A stretch of 64,000 bases of DNA, taken from Channallabes apus. Lineage: Eukaryota; Chordata; Actinopteri; Siluriformes; Clariidae. A program made the translations under genes and the position numbers. The DNA lies in NCBI GenBank assembly GCA_030522415.1, contig CM060121.1, positions 16,284,142 through 16,348,141 of the forward strand. Direction: 5' to 3'. Below, one piece after another: positions 27,901 to 40,000 of this stretch (its first letter is position 1; every line of letters starts with the position of its first letter). The notes below the pieces were generated by a model. That model had not been told where the DNA came from and ran no database searches. It saw only the letters and a program-made list of their open reading frames with translations.

Positions 27901-30416
27901 AAGCTATATCAATGGTCTGCACATTTAAGATATAACTCTGACTGGGTTAATCTCGATGGTTCTTCTACCTGGTTGGACCTTGAACAATCGCTGTCAAAAA
28001 TCCCTCTAAAAGATCTACAGTTTTTAAAAAAAAAAAACTAAGTTTCTGTTGGAGAACTGAAAACCCTGTAACTGTGAATGCACTTGGGGCATGGAGGGCT
28101 ATTAATCATTTTGAGGGAAGAAAGAAAATGACTTCTGACCTCACGCCAATTGTGAATAATCCGAACTTCCTTCCAGGCAGATCTGATGGGTTTAGATTTT
28201 GGGAAAACCAAGGTATTTCTCGGCTTCAGGATGTGTTTGATGAAGAAGGCCTAATAGTTGATATTTTTGTCTCAAATTCTCAAGACATCACAACTAGGGT
28301 TGGGTATCGATTGGATTTTTTTTCGATACCGGTGCCAAATCGATACTTTGAAAACGGTACCGGTGCCAAAACGGTGCCTGAACCGATACTTTTAAGCCAA
28401 AAAATTATAGTGGATGACTCAAGAATGAATTTTTATTGAACAAAAAATTATGCTTAAAATTTAACAATATATTAAAAGTTTATAGTATATATGAATATGT
28501 AAGCTTCAAATTTTAGCAATTCTTTTGCAGAAATTTCACCATATTTGCCTTTTCTGTCAAAATACGACTCCTTTCCTGACTTATTCCTCTGCACAGGACA
28601 TACATAGCCTTCTTTACAATAGTAAATGGGGTCACTGTTGTAGTGCTACTAGTACAGGCTGGAAAGCCATAATTATAAACAGAATCCATGTTACATTAGT
28701 TTTTTACAAATAGTTCGACTATTTGTTAGCATGAATGCAAGATTTGCATTTTGCTATTAACATTTCATTATCCTACTACTAACCTGCGGAAAGTCTGCTG
28801 ACGTCATCATAATCAGTGACTCCTTTTTGCTACAGTTGGTGTGACTGGGACTGGAGTCGTCCACACTGATAGCGCCAGCTGTTGTCCACAAGCTGTTAAA
28901 CACGGTGCCTCCGTCTGCTTTAAACTTTATTCCGTCTGCCCTCGAATGTTTCATTAGATTTGACGTGTTTCCGCCTTTACACGCAACTGCTGTAAAACAT
29001 TTGCTGCACGTCGCGGTGCCGGAATACTTTATTGTGAAATACAGCCACACTTTCGACTGTTTAGTTTTAGGCATGTTAACGAGAGTTGTTTAATTTAGCA
29101 TGCTAAGCTATCGGTAGACCGTCAGCTGCCGTCAGAGCGAGTGTAACGTTAGTTACTGCATTAACGCGCATGTCGGATGGTCTCTCATTTACGGATGATT
29201 TGTGCTTTTAATTTTTTTATTTAATCTAATAAACGAATAATCTACAAAAATATATGAATCTAGAGAACAAATATTTCAATCGACAGTTCAGGCATTTAAG
29301 TGGCACCGAAATGAGGCACCGAAATTCGCGTTCTGTTTCGGTCCGGTACATACCGGTTCTGTAGGTACCGGTGCCGTATTGGCACCGGGTTTCGGTACAC
29401 AACCCTAATCACAACAGGACTTCTTTCGTTTTTTACAAGTTAGGAGCTATATTTTGAAGGATACCTTGTTATGTATTAATAGAAGTCTGTCTCCTACAGA
29501 AAAGTTTATTTTTCAAACACCTGGAAAGAAGTCTGTGAGTTTGTTATATAAGGTACTTAGTGGTACATTTGAGAAACAGGTGGTTTTGAATACTAGATCT
29601 GCTTGGGAAAGGGAACTTTCAGTCGCTATAAGTGAGGAAGAATGGGATGATATTTGGAAATATGCCAAATCTATCTCAGTATGTAACCGTGCCAAAGCAG
29701 TACAATTCAAAATTGTGCACAGGTTGCATATCTCACCATGCCGTAGACATACATTTAACAATGCCCTTTCACCTCTATGCCTTAAGTGCAAAACACAAAC
29801 TGGCACTCTCACTCATTGTCTCTGGTCATGTAATCAGTTACAAATATACTGGGCCAAGATTGTATCTGAAATGTGTATTCTTTTTGACAAGGAGTTGGCT
29901 ATGGATCCTGTATTTTTGATCCTGGGTTTACCGGATCAATCTTTGATTTCATCCAATGAAAAGAGACTTTACAATCTTCTTACGTTTGCAGCCAGGAAGA
30001 ATATATTATTGAGATGGATAAGTGATAAGACCCCGACTATTTCGGGATGGCACAAGATTTTAATGGAACTAATACCGCTGGAATAGTTAACGTTTAGTTA
30101 ATGACCGACCAGATCAGTTCTATAATGGTTGGAAGCCTTATATTAGCAATCTAGAGACTGATTTGTCAACTATTCTGTGGAAAGGTTTTCCTCCCCAAGT
30201 ACCTCAAGTGAGTGCATAGGATTTTGAATTGGTATTGTGCTACCATTATGCTTTACCCATTTTATTTTAATTATTTCATTTATCTAATTATGCTTTTTTA
30301 TTAATTTATGTATTCTGAATATCTTATAACTTGTCCCCCTTTTTTTGTGACCGGTTAGATGTACTTTTGTTTTATGTTTTGTTAAAGTTGGAAAATGTTC
30401 AATAAAGATATTTGAC

Positions 30417-30448
<32 letters not shown>

Positions 30449-33400
30449 TTGATTGCAATCCTAAACAGCTCCACCTTTTAATATTAAAAAGTTTAAGTGT
30501 TTTAGAAGAAAGGGGGAAAAAAATCTTCATTGACTGATTTTCATGTCTAAACAACTAAATAAGCAAAGTGTTGGTTTGCTTTGGTTTCAACAAACGACTT
30601 TCTTTTCAATTTTATTTTTTCAATAATCTATCGATTATTTAAACTATTAATCGATTGATTGAATTACAAATAGTGCACTTAATCAATACCTAAATAATTT
30701 TTCAATCAGCTTTACATTGAGCTTGAGGGTTATATTGTTATTTTATTAAAAATGAATACTTCACTAAAACATGTCTTACTAAAACTTTGATTAAACTCTA
30801 AATTGTCTAAAATCTAACAATTCAAGCTTAAAGATGGTGGACAGATGTTATGGTAATTAAGTTTAAATGTTTGATTATACAAGTCTGTGGTAAAGGGGTG
30901 TGGTCAAGCGGCAGGGGCGGGGTCAAGCCAAGCAAGGCATGAAGGACCTGATAGTGAAGCAAGTGAAAAAAGGACAAACCTGAGGAGAATACGATGAATT
31001 AGTGCGTGTACACACACAATGTATAAATTCACACACGTGTGCGTAGCTGTGTGTATACACAAGACAGAAAGTTTATTCTCACGCTCCACATGCTACTCAC
31101 ACCCTCTACACGCCATTCTCACCCACCAACTCCCAACATGAAACAGAGACGGTGCACGCGCATGCAGAGTTTCAAAGCCGGCTACAAGGAATGTATGTGT
31201 GTAATGCAGTTTGGTAAAAAATGCAAAAGCATGTTTGTGTGTGTAAAAGACTAAGAGGCTTTTATTTTAACCATCTGTGGTGCATATACCTGACTAACAT
31301 CAAAATTAATGTATTTTTTACCTTAAACATGAATACATTTAAACCAGACAGTTGAAAAAATTTAAAAGCAAATCATGCAAGGAAAAAAATAAATAAAAAA
31401 GGGCAGATGTATGTACAATCTTGCAATGATTAAAACCAATAGCAAATCGGTTTTACTGTAAGAGGTCATAAATTAACACCAGAAAATGTATAAATAAAAA
31501 TGCAGCGAATATAGTAAAAATATAGTATAAAATAAAATAAATACGTCTCTTGAAAAACTTAGTCTTGAAACCGCCTACAAAACTATTTTGTTCTTATGTT
31601 AAAAAGCCAAGATTTGTTGAATGATTTCTTAAACATAAAACCTGACTTTGGCCCGAAACCTTATAGAAGCCAAATTTCACTATGCATTCTCGCAGAGTGC
31701 TAAACATTAAGCCTAACCTATCCCACATTTAAAGAGGTGGTCTAGTGTTTCCTCCCTCAGAAAGGGAATGTTGAGTCTATGGTGGCGTCACTATGCGCCA
31801 TGTGATCCTCCACTACAGATCCGCTGAACGCTTCTCCACAAGGGGTTTATATACAGGGACCTCCAACTGCCCCGGTGGCTGTAGATCTGATCACCTCGAC
31901 TCCTTCACACGGGCCAAAGAGTGAATGACCTTCAGACTGACCAGTACCTTTTTTAAAATCCTTTCCAACTTTTGCACAGAAAAGGGGTTAAAAGAGGACA
32001 TAACCGCAGATAAGGAGAGCTATAGCTAGAAAGAAAAGACCCATGTGACATGACTGCCATTGTTTTTTTTTTTCTTTGTTCTCTTTTTGTAGCTTTGTCA
32101 TCATTTTTCCTTCTTTTTTTGCATTGTTGTAATTTTTGCAAAAAATTATATAGTTAATTATATACGTTGAGGTAATCTACAGTGTTCTCTCTCTCTCTCT
32201 CTCTCTTTTCTTACCATTCTTCTCCTCTACAGTGTTCTCTGGTATCCTGAGCATGTTTTCTTTAGCTGGGCTGATTTCCCTCATTATCGCAGCCATTTTA
32301 CATTTGACTGTAAACATTTCCTGCCACTGAACCCATATTTCCTACGTAAACAAAATTATTCACCGTTACTGCATTTTTACTCTCCACCAATGTGGCTCCA
32401 CCTCCTATAACTTCAGACCATCCAGTATTTCCCCCACCTTCTCATGCCCACACCCACCCCACTCGGACCTGCTTCCACACTAGCTTGTACTTTGTCTTTT
32501 ATGTGACATTCTCAAGGAAATCTCTTTGGCTTTTGACGACTTTGTTTATCCGTGATGCACATTATATTTGCAAATTCCTATTAAAAATGATTTTCGAAGA
32601 ACTGAAGATAAAAACCGAACTTGCATCAAAACACAGTCAGTAATTATCCACATTCTCTTCGGGCGTAAACCCTTCACGGGGAGGGGGGGGGGGGGGGGGG
32701 GGTTGGGCACTGGCTGGGAATCGAACCCGGTCTGTCAACTTATTTGATTAAAATTATATTTTAGTCAACAAGTTCATTTAAATCGCTGCACTCCAACTCC
32801 AGAGAATCTTTCTACACAAAGCAGTTTTGGTGTTCACAAAAATACAGCAACAGCAGATGTAGTAGATATGTTGCAGATGTGGGGCATACCAAAAAGTTCT
32901 GTCTGTTGTAGTCTGGGACAAAAGCAAGTACTCATTAGTACTTGGTATCGGGAAGTACCCAAAGGGAAGCACTTGTAATCTGTCTGACAAAAAAAAAAAG
33001 TAGCATTTGTGTTCTGACCAGGGGTGTAATCACCAGTCTAGGGGTGGGCGATATACCGGCAGACATGATTAACCGGTAGAAATATCGGTCTATCGTCTTA
33101 ATCGCGATTGAGATCACGTGACGTTACGTAACCACGCAATTAAGGCTGCAACAACTAATCGATAAAATCGATGATTATCGATAATGAAATTCGTTGTCAA
33201 CGAATGCAGTTATCGATTAGTAACGTGAGCAGCCCAACTGAGAAGCGCGACCACAAGATGCACAAATACACACAGTCGCTCGTGCAGTGGAGGTTACAGA
33301 AGCATTTGCAGGAAAAAGCGCGCGCCCCAAGTCCTCCAAGGTATGGGAGCAATTTACATTAAACACCTCTTATCGGGCGTTAAAATCGAGCTTTCGATCG

Positions 33401-33825
33401 GTTTTCTGCCGTTCGTAGTGTCCGGTGAGCGCGGATGAAGCGCCGAGAGTTTTCTACACATGTGGGAGCCCCTAGCAACGGGGAGGAATTGGCCATGACT
33501 TAAATAAAAAAATTTTAAAAAGGAGGCAGTGAGAGTTCACACGGGCTTTGGTGACATGCGTTTGTCCAGCTGCGCGGTTATACGGCGTAAAAAGATCCCA
33601 ACGAACGCAAGGAAGACACTTCTAGTCAGTTTTCTTCGCATTCATTTTATGCTTTGGAGGACCGGATATGTCCCATGATCCTACACGCTATACACAAGGA
33701 AATGCGGAAAAAAGGCAAAATAAAGAGAGTGAACCCATTAGGCCGTTTTTTTTCCTCTCCCTACGTCGCCATATTACGAGAATGTTTAAAACAATTAAGA
33801 TTAATGTCTAGTGTAAGCAAAATGG

Positions 33826-33858
<33 letters not shown>

Positions 33859-33993
33859 ATATATACACATACATACACTTTTTTATTATTATTATTATTG
33901 AGACAACAAAAAAAAGGATAAAATACACGAGAGGATCGAAATAATGTATAAACCGAAGTCTATTATTCTTCTTAAGTTGAGGTGTTTAATGTA

Positions 33994-34056
<63 letters not shown>

Positions 34057-37000
34057 TACATATACACACACACATACACTATATATACACAAACTATCAA
34101 CTTGCCGTCTGCAATTTTTGTTAACAAAAATGTTGATTTACATAACATAAGGTTTAAATGTCAACGTTATAGATCATTAAACTATGTGGCTTTTGCATTT
34201 TTTAAAGTTTACTTTTCTACATAAATACACTGATTTATTGTTTTATATAGTTAAGCAAAACATCAAATTAAAGCGTTCAGTTTTATCCGATTAATCGAAA
34301 AAATAATCGCCCAACTAATCGATTATCAAAATAATCGTTAGTTGCAGCCCTACACGCAATACACATTCACTTCTATGGGAAGCCAAACACATCTAAAGTG
34401 ACACCCGATTGAGCCGGCGTGGGCAGACCAAATATCCAGACCCGGTGGATCGCACAGCGCGGACCAACTTGAGCAGCGCTGCTTGAATCACAAACCTGCG
34501 CGACTCTGACAGAAATAGACCGCACCGACCATCAAAATACATCTTACCCCGCTGGGATGCGCACGTACAAACCAGGCATGGCAAGGCGGAAACAATATTA
34601 AACAGTCCTGACAATTTAAATACATCGTTTTTAAATAAAAATAAAATAAAAAAATAAAAAAATTAAAAAAAACAGTGGGTCGCGCAGGTTTGTGATTCGA
34701 GTGGCGCTGCTCAAGTTGGTCCGCGCTGTGCGATCCACTGAGCTGCGAGAATAAACCAGATCATCTCTGTGCTATCCAGATAGTTGCATTTGGTTCAATC
34801 GAGTGCCACGTTTTCGTCCCACTTTTGATGTGTTTGGCTTCACATACACTTCGACAATGGAAGAAGACGGTGCAGCAGCAGTGAGTTTACTTACATGTGA
34901 CAAAACCAACAACGAGGAGGTTACGAGGAGGGTATAAGAAAAGTGATACGAATGAGATGAACGTGATTTGGAAGGTACGCAAGTGAACTGTTTTAGCAAG
35001 CGGTGGAAACACGTCAAACCTTTTCTATCATCTGAAATCCAAGCCTCCAAACAAATATGGCCAAAGTAAAAAAAAATTATTAAAAAAATAAAAAATAAAA
35101 AGGCAGCAAGCCTCAGCAATTCACAGTTTAAATAAAATTACATTATGTAAAACAGTTTTTGTGTTTGAATTTTTATTTATACATTTTCAGATACAAATTG
35201 CTATATTGTGATATACATCGTTATCGAGGTAGAAAATTGCTTCTACCGTGATAGACGATTTTGGTTATATTGCCCACCCCTACACCAGTTCATCCCAATT
35301 TGCAAAAGGGTGAAATTTAACTAAAACAAACCATCAATTAACCAGCATTTCAATACAATGAAGCACTGAAAAAAGTAACAAATTTTTAAATTCCCACTCA
35401 AACTAACAAACACAAACTCTCCAACCTGCCCCCCCGACTGTCTGACTCTGGAGTTCGTCCTTGGTTCTGACACAATTTTATCATTTCTAGCGTTATCGGT
35501 TTTAACAATTTCAGCTACAATAGTTCTGTGTGATCTGACCAGAAAGCTTCCACCTACCTCTATAATAAAAAAAGTGTTTGTTCTAGGCCTGCAACAACTA
35601 ATCGATAAAATCGATAATTAATTATCGATAATGAACTTTGTCAACGAATGTCGTTAACAATTAGTTGGGCTGCTCACATTACTGAGGAGCACAACCATAA
35701 TATGCACAAATACACAAAGATACACACAGATACACAGTCGCAATGGAGGTTACAGAAGCTTTTGCAGGAAAAAGCCGCACGCCCCAAGTCCTCCCAGGTA
35801 TGGGAGCAATTTACATTAAACACCTTTAGTCGGGCGTTAAAATCGAGTGTTTTTTTATTCGGGCGTTCGTAGTGTCCGGTGAGCGCGGATGAAGTGCCAA
35901 GGGTTTTCTACACATAGGAGTCAGTGAGTGTTCACACGGTGACATGCGTTTATCCGGCTGCGTGGTTATACAGTGTCAATTTTTTATTTAATTTTTTTAT
36001 TAAAAAAATAACGCTGCATGCAGCTTTTTCTTGGTGCTCAAATCCCAACGAACGCAAGGAAAACGCTTCTAGTGTGTGGTCTTCACGTTCATTTTACACT
36101 TCGGAGGACCGGATACATCCCATGATCCTACTGTACACGCTATACAGAGGGAAATGCGGGAAAAGGGCAAAATAAACAGAGTGAACCCAGTAGCTGCGAT
36201 TTTTTTTCTCTCCCTACGTCGCCGTATTATGAGAATGTCTAGTATAGCAAAATGGTGTGTGTGTGTGTGTATGTAAAAAACTAAATTTTAATTAAATAAT
36301 TATATTTATAATTATATTTTATTTTTTTATTGAGACAACAAAAAAAAAAAAGGATCAAATACACGAAAGGAATAATGTATAAACCGTGAAAAGGATGTAG
36401 CAAGAGACACTTCAGTTAAAAATAATATCATAATCTAGACGTCTATTATTATTAAGTTGAATTAATTTAAGAGAATTTAAAAGTGAGGTCATTCTTAACA
36501 ACTGAATAGGTCAGTGTATTTTTTTTAACTAATATACATTATATATATTATATATATGCTCTGTCAACTTGCAATCTGCAATTATTGTTAAAAACAAAAA
36601 TGTTGATTTACATAAAATAAGGTTTAAGTGTCAAAATTAAAGGTCATTAAACTATGTGGCTATTGCATTTTTTAAAGTTTACTTTTATACATAATACCCG
36701 GATTTATGTTTTTTTTTATAGTTAAGCAAAACATCAAATTAAATCTCTTAGTTTTATCCGATTAATCGAAAAATAATCGACCAACTAATCGATTATCAAA
36801 ATAATCGTTAGTTGCAGCCCTAGTTTGTTCGATTATCATTTAGTGAAAGTTCAGGGGCTTTATTAAATTGTTCATTGTTGACTGTCAGAAGCCACCGGCA
36901 GCCATAACCTTTTTTCCCCCACATTTAGCTGATCATGCGTGTTAACAGACAATTGAGTAAAATAGAAAAACAAAAGAGGCCAACTGTACAGTAAACTGTA

Positions 37001-40000
37001 TATAGTCTTTTGAGAACAGAAAACTTCCTTTTTGCTCACTGAAGATTCTGCTGAGAGCAACAGTAGCACTGAGTCCGGCCTTTGAAATACATGGGGAAGT
37101 TTAATCTGAGTTTTGTGGTGCAATATATATAAATAAATAAAAATACACTTCAGTATGAAAACTTCAGTTAATAACTCAATATGCATAATATTCATAAAAA
37201 ACACTGTTTTACAATAGGAAGTTACTGATTTTAGTAATGCTTATGAAATAAGCAGTTTTGCTCGTTTACCCGTAGAACAAACTTACCTTGAGTCAATGTC
37301 CAGATGTTACAGCTGCTATTCAATCCCTCTCTGTTTCAGTGTGAGACCAGAAGAATGTATCGATTTGCGCAGTAGCAAACTTTTATCCTTCTTTAAACAT
37401 GTACAAACATTTCTGATTATATGTATTTACTAAAAATTTTAGTTTTTTTAAATACATAATAATATTAACCACTTTAATGGATTACTTTACCACACAGTCA
37501 TCCTAAAATGGCACACAAGCCTTGCAATTAGACTGGCTCCTAGACCGAATCTGCCAGCAAAACAATTCCAAGATATTTTTTGAGGGAAAGTCTGAATCAC
37601 AATTGGGCATGTATAAAAGTAACCCTGTTGCTGTGCAGTCTCAGGGTGCCCAGAACTTGCACACACTGCACTGCAGCCACACTTCTCACAATCGAGAATA
37701 GCTGTCTATAGTTGCAACTGTTCCCCCACCCTACCAGCCATGACAGAACACTGCATGCTATCTAAACACAATGACCATGACAACAACATCAGAACGTTAG
37801 AGGTCAACAAAATAGCGATTCAAACTAAGTAACGTTTAAGGAATTCGTACAAGAGGTCAGAGCAGTCAGCAGCAGAAAAATACTGTTCATTAAAAAAAAT
37901 ACTTTCAAATGCTTCTGAAGTAAGTGTTTCCAACAAAGCAATGTGCATTGTGAGGGTCATAAATCTAGCATGTCCCCTGTTGCAACTGTCCTCACTCACC
38001 TACTATGAAATAGTCAAATTATCCGCACTCAGATTATATTAAAACCTCTGTTGGTGTTATTAGCACTTTGTGTTCGAGGCGGCTTTGCAGGTGGGAACGT
38101 TTTACATCAGTACATTTGTAACTGCAGTGCAAGCAACGACAGATGTCCCACATGCAAACTCCATGAACACAGACCACGAGGCGGGAATCAAACCCAAACC
38201 ATGGAGGCGCAAAGTGACCGTGCTATTCACTAAGCTACTGTGACGCTTTCCTAAAAAAATTATTTAATAAAGCCAGAGATCATTTTGCCTCACTCTCGTA
38301 TAATCCTGTCGGCACCTCTGCAGTCTGTGTGGCCGTTTTAAAAATCCATTCAACGATTTAACAAGTAATTTCTGTACAATTTTATCCCAAGTATCTGGTT
38401 TACAGGGGATCTCTTGAGATCAGGGAAGCAGGCAACCATTAAAAAAAAATTTTTTCTTTTTAATCTAGTCACGTGACTATGTCTATGACCTATGAGACTA
38501 TGCCTATGATCATCCATACTACATAAACATGCATTTAGATCATAGAATATCAAGTCATTCCGATCTGGTACTGGAGGAAATTTCTAGAATGAACTAGAAC
38601 TTCATTGCCCTTTTCGTGGCTTCTTATGTATAACAGACTGAACCTCCTACAGCTCTGTGTGGTGTGTGTGTGTGTGTGTGTGAGCAGGAATACGGGGGAA
38701 TTAAAGGGTGGGACCCGGGTGTACACACTCCATTATCGAGCTCACACACACACACGGAACCAGGACAGAGGTAGCAATTAATCAGTAGTAATAACTACAG
38801 CGTATCGGGTCGTGTATCTGATTCCGTTTGCACGTCATATTTACGATACAATCTTTTGCAGAGTGACAAAAACAAACCGCAAAAAGTACAGACAGCGTAA
38901 ATAACACTGAAAAGCGGATTCAATTACACTAGACCGCACACAAAGCCATTATATAGAGAGGAAATATATATACTCGGTGATAAAGCTATAATAAGAGTAT
39001 TGTTTTGGCTAAAAGATGAGGCGCTATGTACGAGCTCCTAAAGCTGAGAAACGCGCCACAAAGCTGCAGCGCTACAGAAGCAACAACAAGAAGAACGCGT
39101 GCGCGGAACTCAAGTCACGACAGGGTTTTCCGATGAACCTCACCGTTCTTTCCGTAATGATCTTCCTCAGGCATTCTGCGGCTTCTGTTTTTCCACACTC
39201 GGCTCCAGCACTCTCCTCTCCTCTGGAACTGGAGTTCAGCTCGCTGCAGCTGTGTGTGTGTGTGTGTGTGGATGCGCGTCTATCGTGTTAAATCCGCACC
39301 ACGCTCACTCACTCACTCCTTCATTCGTTCTTCAGTGCTGTAACGAGCGTTAATGAACACAGTCCGTCCCTCCAGGCTTTATCAAACCGGTTCTACCGGT
39401 CTTAAGCGCGTTCACACACTCACTCAGTCACTCGCACGCACGCTCGCCACGCGCTCCCCACTCACTAGTTTCCCTTAGTTTGCATTTATTCCTTCGATAT
39501 CCAGCTTTAAACGGGTTTTCTGACTCCCCAACTAAAGTGCGTACGAGTGCAAATCGTTGACACGCACAGACAAAATATATATAAACTTTAAAATGAGAGA
39601 GAGTTTGTGTGTGAGCCAGGGTTTATATACAACAGTCAGTTCCGGTGCACAAATCTAATTGGTCAATACCACAAGGGGCGTGTCACTCTCAGTGTGCGTG
39701 TGGTGTACAGTATAAAAAATATACACACACTACAACATGAAACAATATATACCCTTCTTCTGACGGTCACATGACTGCATCAATGATGGCGTGATATGTG
39801 ACTACTGACATCTTTGGAGGAAATATAAATACTACACATTGATAATGATTGTTGAAGTATGTTTTGGACCCTCTGTGTGTGTGTGTATGTGTGTGTGTAG
39901 GAGCATCTTAATAAATTAGAATGTTGAAAGTTAATTTATTTCAGTAATTCCATTAAAAAATTTAAACTAATATAGTATATAGATTCATTACACACAGACT

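Larger units (their letters stand above)
26310..30442 (+). mobile_element. 5'-truncated L1/Tx1-clade LINE with poly-A tail, split by a hAT
   Basis: A 14-bp direct repeat AAATTGTTGATTGC flanks the element (26296-26309 and 30443-30456), directly after a ~30-nt poly-A. This shows target-primed insertion. RT motifs in order: [91 protein letters not shown]-terminal zinc-knuckle-like [18 protein letters not shown] lies near 29780. Frameshifts and stops (26760, 27246, 27355, 28040) kill it. An 1113-bp hAT interrupts it at 28295-29407. The strand is opposite to slc44a2. Confidence 0.88.
30457..33030. other. Intron, no element recognised apart from simple repeats
   Basis: Contains hAT-like ATCTATCGATTATT near 30630, a (CT)n tract at 32182-32206 and a G-run at 32683. 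No exon or transposon boundary identified. The 31720-31930 stretch is less AT-rich but unassigned. Confidence 0.4.
33141..34352 (+). mobile_element. hAT element (inner copy A)
   Basis: Ends TAAGGCTGCAACAACTAATC and GTTAGTTGCAGCCCTA, with a perfect 8-bp duplication CACGCAAT (33133-33140, 34353-34360). Same family as 35584-36822. Contains a short transposase-start-like stretch near 33300 (CAGTGGAGGTTACAGAAGC; KVWEQF-type BED entry in copy B) and two (TCTA)n/(TA)n microsatellites. Confidence 0.88.
33039..35282 (+). mobile_element. hAT-superfamily element (outer), with a second hAT nested
   Basis: Ends TAGGGGTGGGCGATATACCG and ATATTGCCCACCCCTA. The 8-bp flank CACCAGTC/CACCAGTT (33031-33038, 35283-35290) differs at one base. 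On the plus strand at about 34993-35060 a BED-finger piece reads [16 protein letters not shown], evidence of a former transposase. The upstream frame has stops. A second hAT is inserted at 33141-34352, and a 60-bp inverted repeat pair lies at 34443-34740. Confidence 0.82.

Noticed and set aside
31700..31930. Less AT-rich stretch considered as an LTR or a second host exon
   Set aside because: No paired LTR, primer-binding site, splice-bounded frame or motif could be found.
33830..34075. Spaced TCTA arrays considered as CRISPR-like or satellite
   Set aside because: Simple tetranucleotide microsatellites in a eukaryotic hAT element, with no repeat-spacer pattern.
34772..35119. 115-codon minus-strand frame
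   Set aside because: Antisense to a decayed hAT BED-finger region that reads [12 protein letters not shown] on the plus strand.
39016..39353. Plus-strand frames of 91 and 84 codons in the CpG-richer region
   Set aside because: They overlap the minus-strand first exon and promoter-like region; arginine-rich frames from GC content with no family match.
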